From positions 62,001-126,000 of the forward strand of contig CAYQEC010000004.1 of NCBI GenBank assembly GCA_964416425.1: a DNA stretch of 64,000 nt, given 5' to 3'. The position numbers were made by a program, and so were the translations under genes. This document shows, piece after piece, positions 41,697 to 50,990 of this stretch. The stretch's first letter is position 1; every line of letters begins with the position of its first letter. This DNA comes from CAYQEC01 sp964416425. GTDB taxonomy: Bacteria; Actinomycetota; Acidimicrobiia; Spongiisociales; UBA5794. The notes under the pieces are model-generated. The model searched no databases. It saw only the letters and a program-made list of their open reading frames with translations, and was not told the DNA's origin.

Positions 41697-42917
41697 GTGG
41701 AAATCGTCGCCACGGTCGCTCTCGTCGGCGCCATCGGCGCCGGCGCCGTCGTCTACCTGCTGACCCGGTCCCGCTCCATCCACGGCTCGTGGACGATCGC
41801 CGCCGACGAGCTGGGTCTCCGCCCGGCGGCCGGCTCCGCCTTCCACGAGCCGCGCCTCGAAGGCATGATCGACGGCCTCCCGGTCCGGATCGACGTCTTC
41901 CGCCGCGACCACAGCGCCGACAGCATCGCCTTCACCCGCTACCGGGTGTGGTATTCCCCACTCAAGCTCGGTCTTCGGCTCACCCGGGAATCGTCGGTGA
42001 CCCGGGTCCTCAACCGACTGGGCGCACCCGACGTCGATACCGGACACGCCGACTTCGACGACGCCTTCACGGTGCGGGCCAACTCGACCGAGGCGGCACG
42101 TGCCTTCCTCACCCCCACCCGGCGCAACTCGCTGCTGCGGCTCATGTCCCTCCACCGTGACGTCGAGGTCGAGGACAACGGCATCACCCTCACCGTGGTC
42201 GGGGTGGAACGTGACCCGGAGCGCATCATCACCTTCATGCGCCGTACGGTGGCGACCGCCCGCCACCTCGCCGGCGCCGGCAACGAGCCGACCCTCGACG
42301 AGGGGCTCACGCTGCAGCGCCAGGGGGATCTCGCCGCCGCCGCCCACCAGTTCCAGGCCGCCGGGCGGGCCCACCCCGAGGACCTCGACGCCAAGCTGCT
42401 CGAGGCCCAGGCCCTGCTCGCCACCGGCGAGCACGAGGCCGCTGCCGGCGTCGTCGCCGGCCTCTCCTCCGCCCTCCCGGTCGACGTCGAAGTGCTCGGC
42501 ATGAAGGACAGGCTCGACACGCCTCCGCCGGCACCGGCCGCCCCGCCCCCGATCGAGCTGACCCCCATGCTCGACGACCTGTTCTCGCACAACCGGCTCT
42601 CCTTCGACACCGGTCGCCGCTTCGAAGAGCGCTACCGGGGCAGCCCCGTGAAGTTGTCGGGCCGGGTCAAGAGCGCCCGCGAGTACGACCGCGACCTCGA
42701 CTTCGGCGACACCCCCGGCGCCAAGGCCGTCGTCACCATCGCCAGCATCCACCACGACCTCTACGGCACCAACGACCTCGACGCCGTGGTGCAACTCCCT
42801 CCCGGCAGCGCCGAGCACCTGCGCCGCGGCGACACGATCACCTTCAGCGGCACGCTGGCGAACGTGGATCCGATGATGCGCAACCTGTTCGTTGCCGAGG
42901 CGCACCTGATCGCGTGA
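41697..42917 (+). CDS. Membrane-anchored protein with TPR-like segment
   Basis: 406 residues: one N-terminal transmembrane helix (about 3-20), a globular domain (about 25-195), and a helical pair resembling one or two TPR repeats (about 200-260, with QRQGDLAAAAHQFQAAGRAH). A proline-rich link follows, then a C-terminal beta domain of about 110 residues containing LSGRVKSAREYDRDLDFGD. No family is recognised. GTG 41697 fits the leaderless pattern (TAGAAT 7 bases upstream). It is convergent with glyS. Confidence 0.68.
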   Translation: MEIVATVALVGAIGAGAVVYLLTRSRSIHGSWTIAADELGLRPAAGSAFHEPRLEGMIDGLPVRIDVFRRDHSADSIAFTRYRVWYSPLKLGLRLTRESSVTRVLNRLGAPDVDTGHADFDDAFTVRANSTEAARAFLTPTRRNSLLRLMSLHRDVEVEDNGITLTVVGVERDPERIITFMRRTVATARHLAGAGNEPTLDEGLTLQRQGDLAAAAHQFQAAGRAHPEDLDAKLLEAQALLATGEHEAAAGVVAGLSSALPVDVEVLGMKDRLDTPPPAPAAPPPIELTPMLDDLFSHNRLSFDTGRRFEERYRGSPVKLSGRVKSAREYDRDLDFGDTPGAKAVVTIASIHHDLYGTNDLDAVVQLPPGSAEHLRRGDTITFSGTLANVDPMMRNLFVAEAHLIA

Positions 42918-42950
42918 CGGCCGGCCCCGGATTCACGGCACGCCGAGCGG

Positions 42951-44261
42951 TCAGCAGGGCGCGAGACGCTCCGCCAGGTAGCCGGCCAGCTTGTCGAGCG
43001 ACACCCGATCCTGGTCCATGGTGTCCCGGTCCCGCACCGTCACCGCCTGATCCTCCAGGGTGTCGAAGTCGACGGTGACGCAGTACGGCGTTCCGATCTC
43101 GTCCTGCCGGCGGTAGCGGCGCCCGATCGACTGGGTGACGTCGTGCTCGACGTCCCAACGGGGCCGCAGCTCGGCCGCCACCTTCGAGGAGACCTCGATC
43201 AGCTCCGGCTTCTTCGACAGCGGCAGCACCCCCACCTTGATCGGCGCCAGCCGGCGGTCGAGGCGCAGCACCACCCTGGTCTCCCCCCGCACCTCCTCCT
43301 CGTCGTAGCCGTCGAGTAGGAAGGCGAAGGTGGTCCGGGTGGCGCCGGCGGCCGGTTCGATCACGTGCGGGAAGAAGCGCTCGTCGTTCTCGGCGTCGTA
43401 GTAGCGCAGGTCCTTGCCGCTCTTCCCGGCGTGTGCCTTCAGGTCGAAATCGGTGCGGTTGGCGATGCCCTCCAGCTCGTCCCATCCCCACGGGAACAGG
43501 TACTCGACGTCGTAGGTGCCGGTCGAGTAGTGCGACAGCTCGTCGGCGTCGTGCTCCCGCAGGCGCAGGTTCTCCGGCTTCATGCCGAGGTCCTGGTACC
43601 AGCGTTCCCGCTCCCCGATCCAGTAGCGGAACCACCTCTCGCCCTCGTCGGGATGCACGAAGAACTCCATCTCCATCTGCTCGAACTCCCGGGTGCGGAA
43701 CACGAACTGCCCCGGGGTGATCTCGTTGCGGAACGACTTGCCGATCTGGGCGATGCCGAACGGCAGCTTCATCCGGGCGGTGCGCCGCACGTTCTCGAAG
43801 TTGATGAAGATGCCCTGGGCCGTCTCGGGTCGCAAGTACACCACGTTGTCGGCCGACTCGACCGGGCCCATGTTGGTGCGGAACATGAGGTTGAAGTTGC
43901 GGGCCTCGGTGAAGCTGTCCCGGCTGCCGCAACTCGGGCACTGCCCGGGATCGTCGAGTTTGTCGACCCGGAACCGGTTGTGGCACTCCCGGCACTCCAC
44001 CAGCGGATCGGTGAAGGAGGCGAGGTGGCCCGAGGCCTCCCACACCTGCGGCGCCTGGATCACGGCGCTGTCGATGCCCACGATGTCGTCGCGCAGCTGG
44101 ACCATGGAGCGCCACCACTGCTCCTTGACGTTGCGTAGCAGCGCCGTCCCCAGCGGACCGTAGTCGTAGGCGGAACGGAGACCGCCGTAGATCTCCGACG
44201 ACGGGAACACGAACCCGCGGTTCTTGGAGAGGGTGACGATGGTGTCGAAATCGATGGGCAT
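42951..44261 (-). CDS. glyS: Glycyl-tRNA synthetase, single-chain (alpha2) type
   Basis: 436-residue class II synthetase that charges tRNA-Gly. Motif 1 lies in the YDYGPLGTALLRNVKEQWW region. A zinc-knob-like CRECHNRF and CPSCGS insert follows. Motif 2 is FRNEITPGQFVFRTREFEQME. Motif 3 is within FAFLLDGYDEE; the C-terminal anticodon-binding domain begins at about 340. ATG 44261 is preferred (GAGGCGG 6 bases upstream); GTG 44276 is an alternative. A TACCAT -10-like box lies at 44301-44296. Confidence 0.96.
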   Translation of the reverse strand: MPIDFDTIVTLSKNRGFVFPSSEIYGGLRSAYDYGPLGTALLRNVKEQWWRSMVQLRDDIVGIDSAVIQAPQVWEASGHLASFTDPLVECRECHNRFRVDKLDDPGQCPSCGSRDSFTEARNFNLMFRTNMGPVESADNVVYLRPETAQGIFINFENVRRTARMKLPFGIAQIGKSFRNEITPGQFVFRTREFEQMEMEFFVHPDEGERWFRYWIGERERWYQDLGMKPENLRLREHDADELSHYSTGTYDVEYLFPWGWDELEGIANRTDFDLKAHAGKSGKDLRYYDAENDERFFPHVIEPAAGATRTTFAFLLDGYDEEEVRGETRVVLRLDRRLAPIKVGVLPLSKKPELIEVSSKVAAELRPRWDVEHDVTQSIGRRYRRQDEIGTPYCVTVDFDTLEDQAVTVRDRDTMDQDRVSLDKLAGYLAERLAPC

Positions 44262-44337
44262 GGAAGACCGCCTCACTGGTTGTGGGGAGAACAGGATGGT
44301 AGCCGTGCCCCCAACCGGGCCCGTTCGACCCGCAGGG

Positions 44338-45096
44338 TCAGGGAGCGGCGTCCTCGGCCCCCCCGAAGCGCCGCTCTCGCCCCTGGAACTCGGCGATGCA
44401 GTCCGCCAGCGTGTCGCGGTCGAAATCGGGCCACAGCACCGGGGTGAAGACGTACTCGGAGTACGCCGCCTCCCACAGCAGGAAGTTCGAGGTCCGCATC
44501 TCCCCGCTACTACGGATGACCAGGTCGGGACCGGGCATCTCGGGGAGGTAGAGGCGGGCCGCCACCGTGTCGACGTCGACCTCGGCCGGGTCCAGGGACC
44601 CGGCGGCGGCCTCCTCGGCGATGCGGCGGGCCGCCACCGCCAGCTCGACCCGGCCCCCGTAGTTGAAGGCGAACACGAGGTGCATCCGGGTGTTCTCCGC
44701 CGTCAGCGTCTCGGCGGCGACGATCTCCTCCCGCAGCTCGTCCGGCACCCGGGGATCGTCCCGCTCGCCGATGAAGTGGATTCGCACCCCGAAGTCGTTC
44801 ATCTCGTTGCGGCGGCGGCGCAGCAGGTCGACGTTGAAGTGCATGAGGAAGAGCACCTCGTCCTCGTCCCGGCTCCAGTTCTCGGTGGAGAAGGCGTAGA
44901 CGGTGAGCCACTCGATGCCCAGTGCCAGGGCGCCGTCGATGACGTCGAACAGCGCCGGCTCACCGCGGGCGTGTCCGGCGGTGCGATGCAGGCCGCGGGC
45001 GTTGGCCCAGCGCCCGTTGCCGTCCATGATGATGCCGACGTGGCGGGGAACCCGCTCCCGGTCGACCTGCGGGGCATAGGCCGGTTCGTCAACCAT
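44338..45096 (-). CDS. uppS: Isoprenyl transferase (polyprenyl diphosphate synthase, UppS type)
   Basis: 252-residue cis-prenyltransferase that makes the long-chain polyprenyl diphosphate carrier for cell-wall synthesis. The catalytic Asp is in IIMDGNGRWA near the N-terminus. LTVYAFSTENWSR, FAFNYGGRVEL and PDLVIRSSGEMRTSNFLLW are family signatures. The exact chain length cannot be told. It overlaps recO by 8 bases. Confidence 0.95.
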   Translation of the reverse strand: MVDEPAYAPQVDRERVPRHVGIIMDGNGRWANARGLHRTAGHARGEPALFDVIDGALALGIEWLTVYAFSTENWSRDEDEVLFLMHFNVDLLRRRRNEMNDFGVRIHFIGERDDPRVPDELREEIVAAETLTAENTRMHLVFAFNYGGRVELAVAARRIAEEAAAGSLDPAEVDVDTVAARLYLPEMPGPDLVIRSSGEMRTSNFLLWEAAYSEYVFTPVLWPDFDRDTLADCIAEFQGRERRFGGAEDAAP

Positions 45097-45808
45097 CGAG
45101 CATCGCCAGCGACTCGAGGCGCCGTTCCAGGTGGTACTCCAGGAAACGGCGCGCCACCCCCATCGCCTCCCCGCTGAGGGCGGCGTCGGCCTGCGGAAGC
45201 GCCGCCAGGTCGGCGCCCGCCACCCCTGCCAGGTAGCCGGTGAGCCCGTCCCGCAGCGCGTAGGCCCCGGCGGAGCGGCACCGCTCGCAGAGGGCGCCGC
45301 CGGCGGGGAAGCTGAAGCGGTGCAGGTCGTTGGTGCGCCCGCACCCGGCGCAGCGGTCGAACGACGGCGCCACCCCCACCACCTCGGCGGCCTTCAGCAG
45401 GAACGCGGTGACGAGATCGGGATGGGCGGGGCCGGCGTCGAGGGCCTTGAGGCCCCGCTGCAGCAACAGGAAGAGCCGGCGGGCAGGCTCGCTCTCCTGC
45501 GCCACCGCGTCGGCGACCTCCACCATGGTCCCGGCGGCGACGACCCGGTCGAGGTCGGCCCGCAGGCCCTGGAACGCCTCGATGATGGTCACCTGGGTGA
45601 TGGTGTCGAGGTTGCGTCCCTCGTACAGCACCAGGTCGACGTGGCAGAAGGGTTCGAGGCGCCCCCCGAAGCGACTCTTCGTCTTGCGGATCCCCTTGGC
45701 GACGGTGCGCAGCTTGCCGGCGTTGGGGCTGAGCAGTACCACGACCCGGTCCGCCTCCCCGAAGGGGAAGGAGCGGAGCACGATGCCCTGGTCGTGTCGG
45801 ATGGCCAT
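45089..45808 (-). CDS. recO: DNA repair protein RecO
   Basis: 239 residues. The N-terminal OB-fold has GIVLRSFPFGEADRVVVLLS and GKLRTVAKGIRKTKSRFGG. A helical domain and a four-cysteine zinc site (CAGC and CERC, about 150-175) follow. RecO loads RecA with RecR at gaps. ATG 45808 follows GAGGGG; a TACTCT -10 box lies at 45839-45834. It is the first gene of a recO-uppS pair. Confidence 0.93.
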   Translation of the reverse strand: MAIRHDQGIVLRSFPFGEADRVVVLLSPNAGKLRTVAKGIRKTKSRFGGRLEPFCHVDLVLYEGRNLDTITQVTIIEAFQGLRADLDRVVAAGTMVEVADAVAQESEPARRLFLLLQRGLKALDAGPAHPDLVTAFLLKAAEVVGVAPSFDRCAGCGRTNDLHRFSFPAGGALCERCRSAGAYALRDGLTGYLAGVAGADLAALPQADAALSGEAMGVARRFLEYHLERRLESLAMLDG

Positions 45809-45874
45809 AGAACCCCTCGTTGCGCCGCCGCCGAGAGTACCGGTTTCCCCGCGCCACGAGGTGCATCCGCCCCA

Positions 45875-45897
45875 TAGACTGTGTGGCGGGCAGGAGG
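45875..45897 (+). promoter_or_regulatory. Promoter -10 box and ribosome site of the pterin dehydratase gene
   Basis: TAGACT (45875-45880), then AGGAGG (45892-45897), 8 bases before ATG 45906. The -10 sequence is identical to that of kbl. Confidence 0.45.
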
Positions 45898-45905
45898 AGC
45901 ACACG

Positions 45906-46184
45906 ATGGCAGGTTTGACCACGGCCGAGCGCGAGGCGTTCCTCGCTCTGCATCCCGAATGGACCCTGGACGGGGAGACGATCGAGCGCACCTTCCGCTT
46001 CACCGACTTCGCAGCCGCCATGGGGTTCGTCACCCAGGTCGCCCTCAGGGCGGAGGTCGCCGACCACCATCCCGACATCGACGTACGCTGGAACCGGGTG
46101 CGCCTGGCCCTCACCACCCACGACGCCGGAGCCCTCACCGTCAGGGACACCGAGCTGGCCGCCGCCTGTGACGAGCTCGTGTAG
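45906..46184 (+). CDS. phhB: Pterin-4-alpha-carbinolamine dehydratase
   Basis: 92-residue single-domain enzyme that dehydrates 4a-hydroxytetrahydrobiopterin, or a DCoH-like structural relative. The EVADHHPDIDVRWNRVRLAL segment carries the active-site His pair, and TTHDAGALT completes the family motif. No phenylalanine hydroxylase is in the window, so a folate- or cofactor-repair role is possible. It is the only plus-strand gene among the minus-strand housekeeping genes between recO and era. Confidence 0.9.
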   Translation: MAGLTTAEREAFLALHPEWTLDGETIERTFRFTDFAAAMGFVTQVALRAEVADHHPDIDVRWNRVRLALTTHDAGALTVRDTELAAACDELV

Positions 46185-46190
46185 CCGCCG

Positions 46191-47069
46191 TCAGAACCCG
46201 AGGCGGTCCAGCGAGCCCTCCCGGCGCTGCCAGTCGGGCTCCACCTTCACCCGAAGGTCGAGGTAGACCCTGGACCCGAACAGCCGCTCCAGATCGAGAC
46301 GGGCCTCCTCCCCCACGTCCCGCAGCAGGACGCCGCCCTTCCCGATGACGATCCCCTTCTGCGACGGCCGCTCCACGTAGGCGAACGCGGCCACGAAGAC
46401 GCTCCCGGTCTCCCGGGCCGCGATCTCCTCGACGACGACCGCCAGGGAGTGGGGCAGCTCGTCTCGGAGGCGGGCCAGGAACTTCTCCCGGATCAGCTCG
46501 GCGGCGAGCAGCTCGTCGGGTTGGTCGGTGTGGACGCCGGGGGGAAAGAACGCCGGCCCCTCCTCGAGCAGATCGCCGAGCTCGTCGAGCAGGATCGGCA
46601 GCCCGTCGCCGGTCTTGGCCGACACCGGGACGTAGGCGGCGAACTCCCACTCCCCGGCCTCCACCAGCTGGCGGGCGACCGCCTCGGGACCCGCCAGGTC
46701 GATCTTGTTGACCGCCACCACCACCGGGGAGCCGCTGTCGGCGAGCCGGGTCGCGGTGCGGCGATCCCCGGGACCGATGTCGGCGGTGGCGTCGACGACG
46801 AACAGCACGACGTCGGCCTCCGCCAGCGATCCGTAGACGAGGCGGTTGAGGCGCTCCCCGAGGGCGGTGCGGGGCCGGTGCAGCCCCGGGGTGTCCACGA
46901 ACACGTACTGCTGGTCGGGATCGTTCCGGGTGAGGACACCGCGGATGGTGTTGCGGGTGGTCTGGGGACGGGACGAGGTGATGGCGACCTTCGTCCCCAC
47001 CAGGGCGTTGACCATCGTCGACTTCCCCACGTTCGGCCGTCCCACGACCGAGATGAAGCCGGACCTCAC
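46191..47069 (-). CDS. era: GTPase Era
   Basis: 292-residue ribosome-assembly GTPase. The G1 motif is GRPNVGKST, G2 lies in TSSRPQTTRNTI, G3 is DTPGL, G4 is NKID and G5 is SAK. The C-terminal KH domain (about 205-285) has GSVFVAAFAYVERPSQKGIV and VIGKGG, which binds 16S rRNA near the 3' end. GTG 47069 overlaps the corC stop by 4 bases. Confidence 0.97.
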   Translation of the reverse strand: MRSGFISVVGRPNVGKSTMVNALVGTKVAITSSRPQTTRNTIRGVLTRNDPDQQYVFVDTPGLHRPRTALGERLNRLVYGSLAEADVVLFVVDATADIGPGDRRTATRLADSGSPVVVAVNKIDLAGPEAVARQLVEAGEWEFAAYVPVSAKTGDGLPILLDELGDLLEEGPAFFPPGVHTDQPDELLAAELIREKFLARLRDELPHSLAVVVEEIAARETGSVFVAAFAYVERPSQKGIVIGKGGVLLRDVGEEARLDLERLFGSRVYLDLRVKVEPDWQRREGSLDRLGF

Positions 47070-48235
47070 TGCGGCACGACCCTCACCTGGGCCACCCGCC
47101 GGCCCTGGATCCGCTCTGCGGTGACGGTGTAGCCGGCGAGCGCGAACGACTCGCCCTGGCGCGGCACCCGGCCCGCCAGGCCGAGCACGAGCCCACCGAC
47201 GGTGTCCCAGTCTTCCCCGGGGAGCTCGATCCCGAGCAGGTCCGCCAACTCGTCGACCCCGAGGCGGGCGTCGATGACGTAGGCGCCGCCGTCGAGGCGG
47301 TTGACCATCGGCTCCTCCTCGTCGTACTCGTCGGCGATCTCGCCCACCAGTTCCTCCAGCAGGTCCTCGATCGACACCAGGCCGGCGGTGCCGCCGAACT
47401 CGTCGACTACCACCGCCAGGTGCACCTGCTTGGCCTGCATCTCCCGCAGCAGCTCCGGGACCCGCTTCGTCTCCGGGACGAAGTAGGCGGGATGCATCAG
47501 CGACGACGAGGGGCGGGGCGCGGCATCGTCGTCCATGAGCTGCAGCAAGTCGCGGGCGTAGAGCACCCCCAGGATGTCGTCGGTGTGCTCGCCGACCACC
47601 GGGATGCGGGACTTGCCGGAGGCGAGCACCACGTCGAGGGCGACATCGGTGGAGGCGCTGCCGGGCACGGTAATCATGTCGGGTCGCGGAACCATGACCT
47701 CGCGCACGATCGTGTCGGTGAAGTCGAGTACCTGGGAGATCAGCGCCCGCTCCTCGGAGTCGGCCTGATCCTCCTCCTCGGCGTCCTCCTCGAGCACGTC
47801 CAGATCGGAGACGAGGTCGGCGGCGGCGTCACCCAGCGCCACCACCGAACGCAGCAGCCAGGCGAACCGGTAGGCGAGGACCCGGGGGCGGCGGCGACCC
47901 AGCGTGCGAGGGAGCAGGTCACCGGCGAAGACGAGCACGACGGCGAGGGCGACCAAAGCGAAGGCGAGCGACCATCCGGCGTAGGAGCGGGTCGCCACCC
48001 AGGCGGCGGCGATGGCGATCAACACCAGCAAGCCGGCGTTCACCATCCCCAGCGCCGGTTGGAGGCGGGGACGGTCGTCGAGCAGGTCGGCGATCACCTG
48101 GGCCCGGTGGTCACCGTCGCCGGCGTCGTGGAGGGCGTCGGCCCGCGGAGTGCGCACCATCGAGGCGCCGGCGGCCCGGATGAGGGCGTTGACGGCGAAA
48201 AGGATCACGGCTCCGACCAGCGCCAAACCCGTCAC
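47066..48235 (-). CDS. CNNM/CorC-type membrane protein with CBS domains
   Basis: 389 residues. The N-terminal DUF21-like domain has about three or four helices (about 5-25, 60-120). A CBS pair (about 170-295) follows, with REVMVPRPDM and VVDEFGGTAGLVSIEDLLEE. The C-terminal CorC_HlyC transporter-associated domain (about 300-385) completes it. The family is linked to Mg2+/Co2+ transport or resistance. GTG 48235 overlaps the ybeY stop by 4 bases. Confidence 0.9.
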   Translation of the reverse strand: MTGLALVGAVILFAVNALIRAAGASMVRTPRADALHDAGDGDHRAQVIADLLDDRPRLQPALGMVNAGLLVLIAIAAAWVATRSYAGWSLAFALVALAVVLVFAGDLLPRTLGRRRPRVLAYRFAWLLRSVVALGDAAADLVSDLDVLEEDAEEEDQADSEERALISQVLDFTDTIVREVMVPRPDMITVPGSASTDVALDVVLASGKSRIPVVGEHTDDILGVLYARDLLQLMDDDAAPRPSSSLMHPAYFVPETKRVPELLREMQAKQVHLAVVVDEFGGTAGLVSIEDLLEELVGEIADEYDEEEPMVNRLDGGAYVIDARLGVDELADLLGIELPGEDWDTVGGLVLGLAGRVPRQGESFALAGYTVTAERIQGRRVAQVRVVPQ

Positions 48236-48696
48236 GGCCGCTCCCGCCCCGCCGTGGCGAGGATCTCTCGCTCCCTCGTCTCCATTCGCTCCGCCTCGGA
48301 GTCCTCCTGGTGGTCGTAGCCGAGCAGGTGCAGCATGCCGTGCACCACCATCAGAGCCATCTCGTCCTCGAAGGGTACGCCCCACTCGAGGGCGTTGGCG
48401 CGCACCACCGACGGGCACACCATCACGTCGCCGAGCAGCAGCGGTGGCCCGCCTTCCTCCATCGCGGGCACCTGCCCGGGATGGAGGTCCTCGAGGGGGA
48501 ACGACAGCACGTCGGTGGGCCCGGGGCGCCCCATGTGCTCCTCGTTGAGGGCGGCGATCCGCTCGGTCGACACCAGCAGCAGCGAGACCTCGGCGTCGGC
48601 GGGCAGCCGCTCGGCTGCGAGGACCGACTCGGCGAGGGCGACGAGCGGCCCGGCCGGGAGAGGGTCGTCCTGTTCGTCGGCGAAACTCACCGTCAT
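48232..48696 (-). CDS. ybeY: Endoribonuclease YbeY
   Basis: 154-residue metal-dependent RNase for 16S rRNA 3'-end maturation and ribosome quality control. The signature HGMLHLLGYDH (about 118-128) supplies three zinc-binding histidines. ATG 48696 overlaps the upstream stop by 4 bases. Its place between pgpH-like and corC genes, before era, is the standard order in Gram-positive bacteria. Confidence 0.96.
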   Translation of the reverse strand: MTVSFADEQDDPLPAGPLVALAESVLAAERLPADAEVSLLLVSTERIAALNEEHMGRPGPTDVLSFPLEDLHPGQVPAMEEGGPPLLLGDVMVCPSVVRANALEWGVPFEDEMALMVVHGMLHLLGYDHQEDSEAERMETREREILATAGRERP

Positions 48697-50990
48697 CCGG
48701 ATTCCACCTGCGGCCCGGGGAACCCCGGATACGGGATGCGGGTGTGGTAGTAACCGACGAGCGCCTCCACCATGGCGTGCTTGACGGCGGTGAGGTCGCC
48801 GAAGGTGAGCGCCGACTCGTCGAGCTGGCCGTCGTCGAGCTTCTCGCCGACCACGGCGTCGATCACCTTCTTGATGCTCTCGGCGGTCGGGTCCTCCTCC
48901 TGGGCGAGGGCTCGGGCGGCGCCCTCCACCGCGTCGGAGATCATCAGGATCGCCGTCTCCTTGCGTTGCGGCTTCTGCCCGTGGTGGCGGAAGAGGTCGG
49001 GGTCGGTGCCCGGGTCCTGCTCGAGGGCCTTGTGGTAGAAGTAGCGCATCAGGCCGGTGCCGTGGTGCATGCGGATCCCGTCGATCACCTCGGGCGGGAG
49101 CCGGAAACGGCGGGCGAGACGCTGCCCGTCGCTGACGTGGGCCCGGATGATCTCGGCCGACTCCACCGGGTCGAGCTCGTCGTGCGGGTTGGACACCCCG
49201 AACTGGTTCTCGATGTAGTACTGCGGGTTCTCGGTCTTACCAAGGTCGTGGTAGAAGGCGGTCGCCTGTGCCAGCAGGGTGTCGGCGCCGATCGCCCGGG
49301 CCGCCTTTCCCGCCAGGGTCCCCACCAGCATGGAGTGGTTGAACGTGCCCGGGGCCTTCTCCTCGATGAGGCGCAGCGCCGGGTGGTTGCGGTCGGTGAG
49401 GTCGAGCAGGGTGAGGGTGGTGGTCATGCGGAACAGGTTCTCCAGGAACGAGAGCAGACCCTGGGCCGCCAACCCGGCGACGACCCCACCGATGAGGGCG
49501 AAGAGGCCGGCCTTGCCGGCAGTGCTGTAACCGGTGAAGACCCACTCGGTGGCGAAAGCGAGCGGGGCCAGCACCAGGGCCGAGGCCGCCACCGCGATCC
49601 GCAGCTCGCGCCGGCTCGACACCGACGAGACGAACGCCACCGGGGCGACGGTGGCGGCGCCGGCGAACACGGTGAGGCCGACGTCGGCGGTGGAGATGGC
49701 GGTGAAGGCCGCCACCGGCACCGAGAACAGCACCGCGGTGCGCGGCTCGTAGAGGATGGCGGCGATGTAGCCGAACATCATGGCGGGGAGCAGGAACCCG
49801 AACTGGGGGGTGTCGCGGGCGATGATCTCCGGGATGCGGGACGCCAACGCGGCCAGCACCAGCAGGATCCCGAGCAGGGCGAAGTGGCGTGGCTCGGACC
49901 ACTCACCGGGGGCGATTCGCCACAGGAAGAAGGCGGCGAGCAGCACCGCGATCGCCCCCAGCAGCACGATCGCCTTGCGGGAGGTGCCCGGGTCGCGCTC
50001 GATGAGCCCGAGCTGGTCGATGGCGTCGATCTGGACCTGATCGAGGGTCTCACCGGCGGCGACGATCTCCGCCCCCGCCAGGTAGGTCCGCGTCTGGGGC
50101 TCCACCGCGGCCGCCGCCTCCTCCCGGGCCGTCTCGGTCGCCGCCGCGTCCTCGACCTCGTTGCCTCGCAGCATGATGGCGATGAGCTGGCCGACGGCGG
50201 GCTCGGCGAGCTCGCGCTCGTCGGCGCTGAGCCCGGGGATGAAGACCGGGGGGTTCTCGGCGTCGGCGTACTCGTTCTGGATGTCGCTCAGCTCGGTGTC
50301 CCTGATGCCGGCGTTCATCAGGCGCGTGACCTCGGAGTCGGCGGCGTCCTCGATGGCGCCGAAGGTCGAGGGCTCGCCCTCGGCGACCCGGGCCCGATCG
50401 TCCGAGTAGAGGGTGATGAAAGCGGTGATCGCCTCCGTCGGCAGGAGGCGGTAGTCGTCCCTGAGGAGCTGAGCCCAGTCCTCCGGGTCGCGGGGCGGCA
50501 GCGTGCTCGAGGTGGTGGTCGTCTCCGCCTCGGTGGTCGACGACGTGGAGTCCTCGGCGCCGGTCGACGAGGTGTCGTCGGCCGCCGCGGTGGTTTCGGG
50601 CACGGTGGTCTCGGCCACGGTCGTGTCAGCCGGCTCCTCGGTGAGCCCGAGGGCGTCGGCCTCGTCCGGGGTGAGGGTGGCGAGCGACTCCAGGTCGCTG
50701 AAGAACAGGGCGATGTTGTTGCGGACCTCGCGGGTAACCCCGGGGTCGATGGTCCATTCCGCCTTCACGTTGTTGCGCGCCAGCTGCCGCTGCGTCTCGG
50801 TCGCCGCCTGGTCGGGGATCTCGATGGTGCGGTTGGCGACGAAGTCCTGCGGCGACGGATCGCCGACGTTGATCTGGATGAGGGGCTCGCCGCCGCCGCG
50901 GCCCACCACCAGGGCGGCCCCGACGAAGACGATCGTGATCGAGATCACCAGCAGGTTCACGGGGAGTGAGTGGCGCTTGAAGAAGCTCAC
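48693..50990 (-). CDS. 7TM-HD family phosphohydrolase (PgpH-like)
   Basis: 765-residue membrane protein. One N-terminal helix (about 10-32) precedes a long extracytoplasmic 7TMR-HDED domain. That domain is interrupted at about 120-165 by a Thr/Ser/Glu-rich low-complexity stretch. Seven helices (about 335-520) and a cytoplasmic HD domain follow, with FNHSMLVGTLAGKAARAIGA, HDLGK and MHHGTG. In Listeria, PgpH hydrolyses c-di-AMP; the same activity is inferred here. GTG 50990 overlaps the phoH stop. Confidence 0.88.
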   Translation of the reverse strand: MSFFKRHSLPVNLLVISITIVFVGAALVVGRGGGEPLIQINVGDPSPQDFVANRTIEIPDQAATETQRQLARNNVKAEWTIDPGVTREVRNNIALFFSDLESLATLTPDEADALGLTEEPADTTVAETTVPETTAAADDTSSTGAEDSTSSTTEAETTTTSSTLPPRDPEDWAQLLRDDYRLLPTEAITAFITLYSDDRARVAEGEPSTFGAIEDAADSEVTRLMNAGIRDTELSDIQNEYADAENPPVFIPGLSADERELAEPAVGQLIAIMLRGNEVEDAAATETAREEAAAAVEPQTRTYLAGAEIVAAGETLDQVQIDAIDQLGLIERDPGTSRKAIVLLGAIAVLLAAFFLWRIAPGEWSEPRHFALLGILLVLAALASRIPEIIARDTPQFGFLLPAMMFGYIAAILYEPRTAVLFSVPVAAFTAISTADVGLTVFAGAATVAPVAFVSSVSSRRELRIAVAASALVLAPLAFATEWVFTGYSTAGKAGLFALIGGVVAGLAAQGLLSFLENLFRMTTTLTLLDLTDRNHPALRLIEEKAPGTFNHSMLVGTLAGKAARAIGADTLLAQATAFYHDLGKTENPQYYIENQFGVSNPHDELDPVESAEIIRAHVSDGQRLARRFRLPPEVIDGIRMHHGTGLMRYFYHKALEQDPGTDPDLFRHHGQKPQRKETAILMISDAVEGAARALAQEEDPTAESIKKVIDAVVGEKLDDGQLDESALTFGDLTAVKHAMVEALVGYYHTRIPYPGFPGPQVESG

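Noticed and set aside
41604..42905. N-terminal extension of the DnaG frame
   Set aside because: It is antisense to the TPR-like gene; DnaG begins at its zinc ribbon from GTG 41603.
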